Below are positions 1-9,043 of a stretch of DNA of 64,000 nt, piece by piece. Position 1 is the stretch's first letter. Every line of letters begins with the position of its first letter. Source of the DNA: Phallusia mammillata. Taxonomy: Eukaryota > Chordata > Ascidiacea > Phlebobranchia > Ascidiidae. Both the position numbers and the translations under genes were made by a program. The notes beneath the pieces are model-generated. The model did not search any database. It was not told where the DNA came from and saw only the letters and a program-made list of their open reading frames with translations. The stretch is taken from assembly GCA_003260075.1 (NCBI GenBank), contig QLIY01000002.1, positions 496,746 to 560,745 of the forward strand. Direction: 5' to 3'.

Positions 1-159
1 CTTGGTTATGCTAGAAATTTATCATTTCATTTTACTGGTTCAACAAGCACACAACCTCACTAAGCATGATTGTTTCCAACAGGAAGAAACTTGGAATCTT
101 TACAGGAAAGTAGTTGAAAGCATTTAATGCAAGAATCTTCTAACACAAAATCAACATAC

Positions 160-1682
160 CAACTTTTCCATCTGCAATTTGGTTCGGTCAGTGTTTGCCA
201 TTTTATCCCAATTAATTTTGTAGTCTTTATCCTTTTTAGTCCTCATTAAGACACTGTCTTTCAGGCTATAGAATCCATTTGGTTTATCAGGTTTTTGCCA
301 TCTCAAATCAAGGCTCCAACGAATGATCTCAGATCGATTTTCTAAACTGCAAAAGTTTCAAAATTACCCTCTGTCAACAACAACATTAACTAAGTTTATT
401 ACCTTTGATGAGGAACAGCATTATTCAAAAACAAAACACCTCCATAGGGAACTTCACATGTGACAATATCTTTTTTCAAATCCACACCCAACTCATCCAC
501 CATGGCTTCTTCACTTAACTGCACATACCAAGTTCCTCCTGCACAGCATGTATGTTTGGCAGTGAATCCTTTCTTATGACCACCTGATGCAACCTGAGCA
601 ATAACACATTGTATTCTTAGCTTTTAACTGGGCTGTTTTAAAGCAAAAAGATTAGCTTTTAACTGGGCTGTTTTAAAGCAAAACCCAACCTGCATGCATC
701 CATTAACCATATTAGCATCAACAAGTGGAATCCATGCTGTCAGCTGCATCACTTCTAAACTACAGGGCTCCAAGTAAGCATTATCTGCACAAAGCAAGAC
801 ACAGCTAAAGATTTGAACAGATTGTTATTGTAACACAAAGAAAATCAGAGAAAATACCCATTGAAATGGATTACTTTTTAACATTGTCTATCCAACCCAA
901 CACACCTTGATGCCATGGAACTGTAGTTTGTTCATTGTGAGGTGTCTGAAAAAGTGAAATGTATGCTCACTCAATAGTTTCTGTTTTAGAATGAGCACTT
1001 TTGAAGTACAAAATTCAACATACCTTGGTTCTTAAATTCCATACAGGGTGACCAGCTAGTTCGGGTCCAACTAATTGTTCAGCAACATTCAGAAGCTTTT
1101 CATCAGACCAAAGATCCTGAAATTCTTTGGGCAGAATACCCATTTTATGAAGAATAACTGCTGTGCCTTTAAATTCCTTTTCCAGGTGTGTTAACCGATC
1201 ATTGAAACCTTTGTCTTCGTGCTTGTCTTCAAAACATTACATTTTACCAGAACAAATAACTAACATACTTCATTAAAAAAAAAACTGTTTACTTTGAATT
1301 TTTCCAGCCTTGTACAGTTTATTTGCAACAGTATCCACTAGCTTGTTCACAGCTTCACGTACAACATCAAGTCGATGGGGGGCAAAAAAATCTTTCACTA
1401 AAACGAAACCCTAAAATTATGCAGGATGGTTTTGTTCAAATATGTTGGCACATTTAATTTAGAGTACTACAAATTTCATACTTTGTCAAAAAACTGGTTA
1501 ACTTGACTTTCGGTGAGTTGGCCAATCTTTTTCTCAGTTGGCTGAGGTGGTTTCTTGGTGTAAACTTCGGGCATTGGATCCTGCTTCTCTTTTAAATATG
1601 CGTATTCTTCATTTTTTGATGGAACCTTCTGCTTTTTGGATTTCTCGCTCGTTTTATTGGCTTGTCTTTTCCGTTTCGCCAT
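160..1682 (-). CDS. Phytanoyl-CoA dioxygenase (PhyH)-family protein, 3' end outside window
   Basis: Fe(II)/2-oxoglutarate oxygenase of the PhyH family. Seven exons read in phase: 1482-1682, 1293-1410, 1024-1226, 906-945, 690-784, 403-593, 160-346; the remaining 3' exon(s) lie left of the window. The start is the ATG at 1682. The first ~25 residues are very basic (MAKRKRQ..., KSKKQK), followed by a PhyH-type opening GFVLVKDFF. Iron ligands are visible as the HxD motif in VPWHQDNAYLEP (split across exons 4 and 5) and the distal His in NNAVPHQRS, followed by a candidate 2-oxoglutarate-binding Arg in IIRWSLDLRW. The family hydroxylates varied small molecules; the substrate cannot be told from sequence. 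It is divergent from SETD9. A displaced partial copy of exon 4 lies at 1975-2049. Family assignment is firm, orthology is not. Confidence 0.82.
617..683. repeat. Tandem duplication, about 32 bp, two copies
   Basis: Two near-identical copies (617-648 and 652-683) of a segment containing AGCTTTTAACTGGGCTG lie in the intron between exons 5 and 6 of the PhyH gene. Unlike most duplications in the window there is no C-run between them, so it may be a genuine tandem repeat. Confidence 0.7.
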
Positions 1683-2824
1683 TTTGCAAAAAGTTAACTA
1701 CGTGATTAATTACCTCTCAGGTCCCTTCTAAATAAAAAGCACCGACTACAAGCTGTTCAGCATTATCGACAATATTGTCTAAGGTTACGAAATTGCATCA
1801 AGCAAACATTTGAACAGCTTTACCTAGTCAGGTTTGGGGCTATGTGCACAAAGGACACAGTAAAACAAACTTACCTCAAAACGTCGAACTCGAAGTGCAT
1901 GTAAACAAAACACAATCCGCTGCAAGTCTGCAATAAAGCTGTATTGCCGCAGTTTGCACGCATCCCCCCCCCCCAACTGTAGTTTGTTCATTGTGAGGTG
2001 TCTGAAAAAGTGAAATGTATGCCCACTCAATTGTTTGTGTTTTGGAATGAGGCCCCCCCCCCCAGGCGATAGGTGACAGCCTGTCACTGAATTGTCACAA
2101 CCCCGCCTCCGAAGGTGTGTAGTATTGCGTCACTATGATTGCGCATTTGGGTCATTTACTTTGCCGAAGCTTGTGTCATCTTTTATACTTGGCAACAAAA
2201 TTAGGGGTATGTTTGTGAGAGGCGAGCTGTCCCCCCCCCCGGGTTAACAATTTTTTTAAATATTTTTCTTCAATTTACCAAATCGAGACCACTCAGCCAA
2301 TGGGGGTGTGTGATTGCGCGAAGGTGTGTAGTATTGCGTCACTATGATTGCGCATTTGTGTCATTTACTTTGCAGAAGCTTGTGTCATCTTTTATACTTG
2401 GCAACAAAATTGGGGGTATATTTGTGAGCGGCGAGCTGCGACATTTCTTGCAATTTTGTTTTACAAGTAATTGAACAATGGGAGTACAAACGAATATTAC
2501 ATGTTTTCGTTCCATCAATAGGATTGTACTGTGGTTAATCATGTTTTGTTTTTGTGTGCCCTATTACTTTGTTTATATATTTTACCCGTAAGGTTTGTGG
2601 TTTCTGCGTATAGGTCACCAAATAAATAGGACGATATTGCTGTTTATTTCAAAACTTGTTGCTTAGGGATAAAATGCTTATTAGTGATTAAAAACCATGG
2701 TGAATTTTGCTAAATCATGGAATTCATACAAAATCCCCCCCCCCGTCACCAAATAAATAGGACGATATTGCTGTTTATTTCAAAACTTGTTGTTTAGGGA
2801 TAAAATGCTTAGTGATTAAAAACC
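1683..2824. other. Intergenic region between divergent PhyH and SETD9 genes, full of duplicated fragments
   Basis: No convincing gene. It holds four C-runs (1964-1974, 2053-2063, 2231-2240, 2735-2744). A partial copy of PhyH exon 4 plus its intron (1975-2049, matching about 911-985) is bracketed by two of the runs. A segment at 2110-2229 is repeated at 2319-2438, and the SETD9 leader (2616-2734) is repeated at 2745-2867. Both genes are transcribed outwards, so the two promoters must lie here, but I see no clear TATA box. Confidence 0.6.
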
Positions 2825-2867
2825 ATGGTGAATTTTTCTAAATCATGGAATTCATACAAAAAACGTC
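2616..2867. repeat. Duplicated SETD9 leader around a C-run
   Basis: 2616-2734 and 2745-2867 are the same sequence with a few changes, joined by ten C. Both copies include the SETD9 ATG context (AAACCATGGTGAATTTT). The first copy stops in the 15th codon and cannot encode a protein; the second continues into the full SETD9 reading frame. Confidence 0.85.
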
Positions 2868-3583
2868 TGCTGCCATGGATACTTGCAAAATACAAACAAA
2901 ACACTGGAAATGTATCACTCATAACTAACTCTGTTGATGATCAATCTGTATTAAAACAACTTGAATCCCTATTTTGTGCATTGCATAATGCTAAAAAATG
3001 TGGTAACGCTGATATTGAACAAGTAATGGAGTCATCAATGGGGTTTAAGTTATCTCGCCAAAGGAGTAACATTGTTGATGCCGGTTTAGGTGTGTTTGTT
3101 TCATCAGGGTGCATAACAAAGGGAAAAGTAGCAGCAATATATCCTGGAACTGTTTACACCCCATCTAATGCCATATTTTTTCAATCCATCAGGAATTCAT
3201 TTGTGTTTAGATGTAAGGACCACATATACATTGATGGAAAAGACAGTGGATTGTCAAAGTATACATACAAGTCTTGTGCTGGAAGAGACAGAGTAGGACC
3301 ATATGAACTTTGTGATATAACATGGCTTACAAACAAACTTAAGTGTCCACTTAATGTTGGCCAATATGTCAACAACCAGAACCAAGAATATAAAGCAAAC
3401 GTTCATTACCAGGAGTTTGATTTTCCAAGAGATTTTCCCATTCACCTCAGAGAGTTTATACCAAACATCAGTGTTAACGGACTTGAATGCCACACCTCAT
3501 CAAGAACAGTTGTTCTGATTGCAACTCGAGACATTTTAAAACAAGAAGAATTGCTTTCAACATATTTGACTGTAACAAGCTAG
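2825..3583 (+). CDS. SETD9: SET domain-containing protein 9
   Basis: Uninterrupted 252-residue frame, one exon. It matches the animal SETD9 family along its length: an N-terminal WNSYKKRLLPWI segment, then AGLGVFVSSG and VAAIYPGTVY (SET N-terminal strands), IFFQSIRNSFVFRC, CAGRDRVGP, the NVGQYVNN motif where canonical SET domains have their NHS cofactor motif, and a C-terminal RDILKQEELLSTY. Human SETD9 is about 299 residues, so this is slightly short at the N-terminus. SETD9 is a predicted lysine methyltransferase with poorly known substrate. The stop is followed after 3 bases by the OXLD1 start codon, suggesting a shared primary transcript. The lack of introns contrasts with other genes here. 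Confidence 0.9.
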   Translation: MVNFSKSWNSYKKRLLPWILAKYKQNTGNVSLITNSVDDQSVLKQLESLFCALHNAKKCGNADIEQVMESSMGFKLSRQRSNIVDAGLGVFVSSGCITKGKVAAIYPGTVYTPSNAIFFQSIRNSFVFRCKDHIYIDGKDSGLSKYTYKSCAGRDRVGPYELCDITWLTNKLKCPLNVGQYVNNQNQEYKANVHYQEFDFPRDFPIHLREFIPNISVNGLECHTSSRTVVLIATRDILKQEELLSTYLTVTS

Positions 3584-3589
3584 CCAATG
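3581..3589 (+). promoter_or_regulatory. Possible spliced-leader acceptor overlapping the SETD9 stop codon
   Basis: The junction reads CTAG/CCAATG: the TAG stop of SETD9 supplies an AG two dinucleotides before the OXLD1 ATG. Operons with essentially no intergenic sequence, resolved by spliced-leader trans-splicing, are known from Ciona. The upstream pyrimidine tract is weak, so this is an inference from spacing. Confidence 0.5.
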
Positions 3590-3916
3590 TTTTCCTTCAA
3601 GTACCTGCTGCCCTGTTCTGCATTGCGGCGAACAGAGATTCTTGCTAAAAGCAGAATACCTTACTTGCTTGCATCAACCAAAGTGCCAAATGGTAGCCCT
3701 GTTGGTCCTCCACCCAAACCACTGGACACTCTTTGCTGTGGTTCAGGATGTGCCAACTGTGTGTGGATACAACATGCTGAAGAACTGCTTAAGTATTATG
3801 AGAATTCTAGCGATGCGAAAGCCAAAGTTTTGGAAGTTATTGAAAAGGAAGTGGAGGATGACTGTCTCAAAGGGTTTTTACGATTGGAAGTTAGTTTAAA
3901 ATTTAAAAACAAGTGA
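3587..3916 (+). CDS. OXLD1: Oxidoreductase-like domain-containing protein 1
   Basis: A 109-residue frame with the Oxidored-like signature: a proline stretch PVGPPPKPLDT, then CCGSGCANCVWIQHAEEL, which holds the conserved Cys pattern CCxSGCxxCVW. The C-terminal half (VEDDCLKGFLRLEVSL) also matches OXLD1. The N-terminus (MFSFKYLLPCSALRR) is basic and hydrophobic, consistent with the mitochondrial location reported for the family. The start at 3587 lies 3 bases after the SETD9 stop. The SETD9 TAG offers an AG acceptor directly before CCAATG, as expected for a trans-spliced downstream gene in an ascidian operon. The molecular role of OXLD1 is not settled. Confidence 0.88.
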   Translation: MFSFKYLLPCSALRRTEILAKSRIPYLLASTKVPNGSPVGPPPKPLDTLCCGSGCANCVWIQHAEELLKYYENSSDAKAKVLEVIEKEVEDDCLKGFLRLEVSLKFKNK

Positions 3917-4468
3917 CCTCGCAGATTTTACATTTTATTCCTCATCAATTGCTGGAAATGACAAATATAATGGAAACATTTGTCTGTTCTGATTTTGTGC
4001 TTCCCCCCCCCCATTGCTGGAAATGACAAATATAATGGAAACATTTGTCTGTTCTGATTTACTTCACTGTGCTGCATCATAACTTTCTTTTGTCATGATA
4101 TAAGAAAAAGCACACATGTTTTTGTACTACAAAAATGAACTTTATTATGTCACATATTGGACATTGCCAGTTGACAATCATTTGGTGGTATTTTGACTTC
4201 ATCAATTTGTAAAAGCTTTCGGTCCACACATATTGCAATTGAAAGCAGCAAGATGTAATACAGACTTGTCCTGTACAGTGTTTGTGCACTTTTGCTGTTT
4301 TTCTGCCTACAAAGACATTACAAATGCAGTGTTAAAACTAGAAGGGTGGCTTTCTGATATACTTCCATTTTATATATTCTATACGATATTTACCAATTTA
4401 CTATACACATCATTTGATCTACACATATGATTGTTTTTGTAAACAAAAACTAATGGGTCCCCACACGC
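3917..4468. repeat. Gene-free stretch with a duplicated 3' UTR segment
   Basis: Downstream of OXLD1. 3945-4002 is repeated at 4013-4063, joined by ten C (4003-4012). A TTTATT at 4141-4146 would be an AATAAA poly(A) signal on the minus strand, suitable for COX10, whose last exon should lie in the adjacent N gap. No coding feature seen. Confidence 0.55.
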
Positions 4469-5325
4469 NNNNNNNNNNNNNNNNNNNNNNNNNNNNNNNN
4501 NNNNNNNNNNNNNNNNNNNNNNNNNNNNNNNNNNNNNNNNNNNNNNNNNNNNNNNNNNNNNNNNNNNNNNNNNNNNNNNNNNNNNNNNNNNNNNNNNNNN
4601 NNNNNNNNNNNNNNNNNNNNNNNNNNNNNNNNNNNNNNNNNNNNNNNNNNNNNNNNNNNNNNNNNNNNNNNNNNNNNNNNNNNNNNNNNNNNNNNNNNNN
4701 NNNNNNNNNNNNNNNNNNNNNNNNNNNNNNNNNNNNNNNNNNNNNNNNNNNNNNNNNNNNNNNNNNNNNNNNNNNNNNNNNNNNNNNNNNNNNNNNNNNN
4801 NNNNNNNNNNNNNNNNNNNNNNNNNNNNNNNNNNNNNNNNNNNNNNNNNNNNNNNNNNNNNNNNNNNNNNNNNNNNNNNNNNNNNNNNNNNNNNNNNNNN
4901 NNNNNNNNNNNNNNNNNNNNNNNNNNNNNNNNNNNNNNNNNNNNNNNNNNNNNNNNNNNNNNNNNNNNNNNNNNNNNNNNNNNNNNNNNNNNNNNNNNNN
5001 NNNNNNNNNNNNNNNNNNNNNNNNNNNNNNNNNNNNNNNNNNNNNNNNNNNNNNNNNNNNNNNNNNNNNNNNNNNNNNNNNNNNNNNNNNNNNNNNNNNN
5101 NNNNNNNNNNNNNNNNNNNNNNNNNNNNNNNNNNNNNNNNNNNNNNNNNNNNNNNNNNNNNNNNNNNNNNNNNNNNNNNNNNNNNNNNNNNNNNNNNNNN
5201 NNNNNNNNNNNNNNNNNNNNNNNNNNNNNNNNNNNNNNNNNNNNNNNNNNNNNNNNNNNNNNNNNNNNNNNNNNNNNNNNNNNNNNNNNNNNNNNNNNNN
5301 NNNNNNNNNNNNNNNNNNNNNNNNN
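4469..5325. other. Assembly gap (857 N)
   Basis: Run of undetermined bases. It lies where the final exon(s) of COX10 are expected. Any reading frames drawn across it are meaningless. Confidence 0.99.
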
Positions 5326-5468
5326 CCAGCGTTAGACAGAAAAAAGAAAAAAAGAAAAAAAAAATACGGACAAAAACAATATGTGTCCCCTTCAGGGAAG
5401 GGGACCCATAATAACATACACATTAACATGTTGCTGTGTACTTCTGTATGGTGAAATATAATAATTAC

Positions 5469-7651
5469 CTGAAAAACTTCAGAGATGAGTATGTTAGCCA
5501 AGCATTCATTGGTGCTGACATAGGGATAAATAGCAGGGATGTTACACCAGTAAATGGAGAAGCAACACACAGGCCCCATAAAGCCAAAGAATGAGATAGT
5601 ACAACATATCTGGTAGCACCAGGGTGAGACAAAGGCAACATGTGGTATGATCCACGAGCATAATCTCCTCTTCTCCTCCATGCAAGTGCATAAAAATGTG
5701 GAAACTGCCATGCATACAGTATTCCGGCAAAAATGAATGCCCCTAAAAACAGAATCATATAGAAATTGTAATTTACAATTCATACATAAATGTATTAAAA
5801 ACTTCAGAAAGTTGTGCAACATGGTTTAGTTTCCCAATTATATGACCTATATTATACATGTCCCTTTGTTTTAGGTTAAAGGCATAGCTATTTCCAAATA
5901 CATGTATAAAAATATGTAAGCACAGGTCCCAACACATAGTGGTAGTGGGTTGTGTCAAAACAGAATTTTATTTATGCTAGAAATATGACAGCAAAGGTTT
6001 TTGCCTGCTAATTCAATCTTATCTGTAAAAAGCTTAAACTCAAAATGTTTGTTCTGTTTATTAGCCCACTTTGGTCATAGCAGGACAATGTACACACAGT
6101 TCAAAAACAACTAAAGACCTAGAAACAATTAGGCTGGATACCAACTTTATTTGTTTGTTTTAAAAATGTTATTGAATTAATATCTGCACTAAAGAAAAAC
6201 AAACACCTGTGTCAATGCGTCCAGTTGCAGCAGTCCATCCCATAAGTGGTGGAATGGCTCCAACAACTGCTCCTGCCCAGGTGTTGAACCAATGCCGTCT
6301 CTTCAGCGGAGTGTAGACAGCCGCATACAGAAAAATGTTTGATAAGCCAAGCAATGCAGTCAATAAATTTGTGCCTGTTCAACAAACAATTATGTGGTAA
6401 ATAGTCCAATCTTTTTAATATTGTTACATTGTACACAAACCATAGTAAAGACAGGCAACGCCTGATACTCCTGAAAACACTGAAAATCCAAGGGCATGTA
6501 AGGGAGTAATTACTCCACGCACCAATGGTCGGTTTCTAGTTCTATCCATCTGTGCATCATAAGGAACTTCTGCAATCTGTAGAAGGCATTATAAATAATG
6601 TTCATCACAAATAAAGGGGTCCAATATTATATATATGTTATTAACAATCTGCTGACCTGATTTAGGGAATTGGCACAACATGAACATAGACCAGTTCCTA
6701 TCGTAGCCAAGAAAAATGTGAAGTGATGGAATTGCACTGGGGCCAAACAGTAACCAGCATCAGCAGTCATCACAACAAACACTGAAAATTTTTAGACACA
6801 TTGATCGACAAAAATTTCAACAAAAGACAGTTTGATATTTAGCAATAATATGTTGGATTATTCATTTCCAACCGACGATTATTTATAACAGTCACCCAAT
6901 TCATTGTTTTTTGAGTGGTTATGGGTTCTAATCCTGTCTTATATTTCCTTAAATCACTTATATTTCCTTAAAAAAAGAAATATAAGCAGCAGTGTTGCCA
7001 CCCAGTGGATCATAATGGGTTAAAGCAAATTGAAGTCACCAACTTTAATACGCCCCCCCCCCGAGTGGTTATGGGTTCTAATCCTGTCTTATATTTCCTT
7101 AAATCACTTAAATTTCCTTAAAAAAAGAAATATAAGCAGCATTGTTGCCACCCAGTGGAACATAATGGGTTAAAGCAAATTGAAGTCACCAACTTTAATA
7201 CTACAAAAATTCAATTTAATCTTTTTCAATGGACTTATAAATAGGCATGGATGTTGCTAGAACAATTTGATCCCAAACCTGTCCAAATTAGTAGTAATCA
7301 AACTAGGCAAGAGCGAATAAAATACGTACGTGTAAGATACCATTTTGACAGTGATGCATACACCCCTGGAAGTTTTGTAAGTTCAAATTTTAGCAAAGTG
7401 TCTTGAGGTATCTTGTGGAGTGTTGAAGTGTTGATTTGATCCAAAAAAGGGTTGCTTTGCAACACTTTCACATCACTGTGGTGCAAACTTTTTGCTTGCT
7501 TTTTATATCCAGTTGTTGGCCCTGACAGCGATATACATTGTTTCACAGCAAAAACTGTTGCTGGTTTGTGACTGAGGGTGTTTGTCCCAAGAAATGAATT
7601 GTGTCCAATTCTTGATGCTGTCGGTAAAATGTTTCTGCATATTCTATGCAT
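5469..7651 (-). CDS. COX10: COX10, protohaem IX farnesyltransferase (last exon missing)
   Basis: UbiA-family membrane prenyltransferase that farnesylates haem B to haem O for cytochrome c oxidase, in the mitochondrial inner membrane. Five exons in phase: 7330-7651, 6657-6781, 6441-6576, 6207-6374, 5469-5742; 341 codons so far against about 443 in human. Exon 1 (start [16 protein letters not shown]) is a plausible mitochondrial presequence. Recognisable blocks are CANSLNQ, the Asp/Arg-rich prenyl-diphosphate site [59 protein letters not shown] and DYARGSYHM. The frame exits at 5469 in phase 2, so at least one more exon should follow in the N gap. A duplicated intron segment (6913-7052 and 7063-7203) lies inside. 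Confidence 0.93.
6913..7203. repeat. Duplicated COX10 intron segment around a C-run
   Basis: 6913-7052 and 7063-7203 are nearly identical, joined by ten C (7053-7062). They contain the same GAGTGGTTATGGGTTCTAAT start. No coding content. Confidence 0.85.
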
Positions 7652-9043
7652 GGTGCGAAATTACATGTATGAGCAATGCATATTAATTTCCATACCCAGT
7701 AGGATCAGTTTAGTATTACAAACCACTCAACATGACCTGCTGAAAAGAAGATATTTAAAGACTTTGATCCACTTTATATCAAAGTGGTTGTTGTAATTAC
7801 AACCTGTGGCTGCAGAGACGAGAATGTGCGGCCATGGACATGTATATTAAGTAAACGTTACTATTTTGATAAATATTCTAATTTTCAAACAGATTTTGTG
7901 GGAATGGCAAGAGTATTACCAGCTTAGTATGGCTATATGTGTAAGACTTTTTGTATACCTTTTGTTTAAACAATGTGAAAAAACAGGTACCACAAGTGTC
8001 ACCATATATATGATGGTGATGGGATCACTGAATGGTGGTTGGATCACTGAAAGATTGAGGGGTGCTGAGAATAGTAGGACAGTTACAATGGAACATTACA
8101 ATAAAAATTGAAGACATAAACTAATTTTGTTGTGATAAGTCAGGTGAAGAAGTGGTCGTTTTCATTTCATCAAGTTGTTTGGGGCAGTATAGAAAAAACA
8201 TAGGGAACCACTGATATAAACAGAAATCGTACATCTAAACATATAAAAACGTTGAGCATACGATGCAATCGACCAATACATGATTCTAATCATCCCCGCA
8301 ACAATTTTCCTAGCATGTTAGTATGTATAACATGACTTCAATGCAAAGTTTCGTTGGAGGTTTTTCGTTGAAATTTAGGACTGTTTTGAACCTTAATTTG
8401 TTTTAAATAGTTAGTTTCTAAATCATACTTCACGCCACCTAACAACATCCTGCTATATTGTTCCTGCATAAACGTGATTGAAAACAAATTGCTTACGGTA
8501 TTTAAAATCTGCCATCTGACATTCACTTGTCAGTTGTCACGTAGGAGACAAATTTTATTTGACACACGTGATGCGACATGAATGATGTTGTTGCGTTTCG
8601 GCAATCTGTATGCTGTAGTTGTACAGGTGGTTTGCCCACATGAAGTTTGTAAATAATGTAATTTTTTGACATGTTTAAGATTGATCGTTAATAACACTTA
8701 AAGCAAAAACAATATTTGCTTGCTTGTCGCGTGTCGCTTCATATTGCGCATGCGCGGCATTTTAAGTAGGGAATCCACCATTCAGGAAATCACCTGGAAA
8801 TTCAAAACTTTTTGTGACAAAAACTTAAACTTTTCAACTTCATATAATCATATGGACGAAAAATAGTTTATACTTATAGTAACGTAATTTGTAAATATAA
8901 TTGGTGTTCACTTCTGTAAATGTTATGATTCGTTGTGATGAACCTTGTTCCTATGTTTCAATTTAGTGTGTAAACATGGTAATGACAGCTGGTTAAACTC
9001 TGTTATGTAAAAAAACTACTCAAACTGTAAAGTTAAATACAAA
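7652..9043. other. Divergent intergenic region between COX10 and the LRR gene
   Basis: About 1.4 kb, AT-rich, no convincing coding exon. The open frame at 7866-8111 lacks any recognisable feature and looks like chance. The region should carry both promoters. A CATGCGCGGC stretch near 8750 is the only locally GC-rich sequence. Confidence 0.5.

Noticed and set aside
1824-2087. Minus-strand frame of 87 codons upstream of PhyH
   Set aside because: It crosses two C-runs and a displaced exon copy; no family resemblance.
4414-5822. Long frames spanning 4419-5822 and 4414-5454
   Set aside because: They run through 857 undetermined bases; only the COX10 exon at 5469-5742 is real, in a different frame.
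7866-8111. 81-codon plus-strand frame between COX10 and the LRR gene
   Set aside because: No domain, no splice context, composition like AT-rich noncoding DNA.
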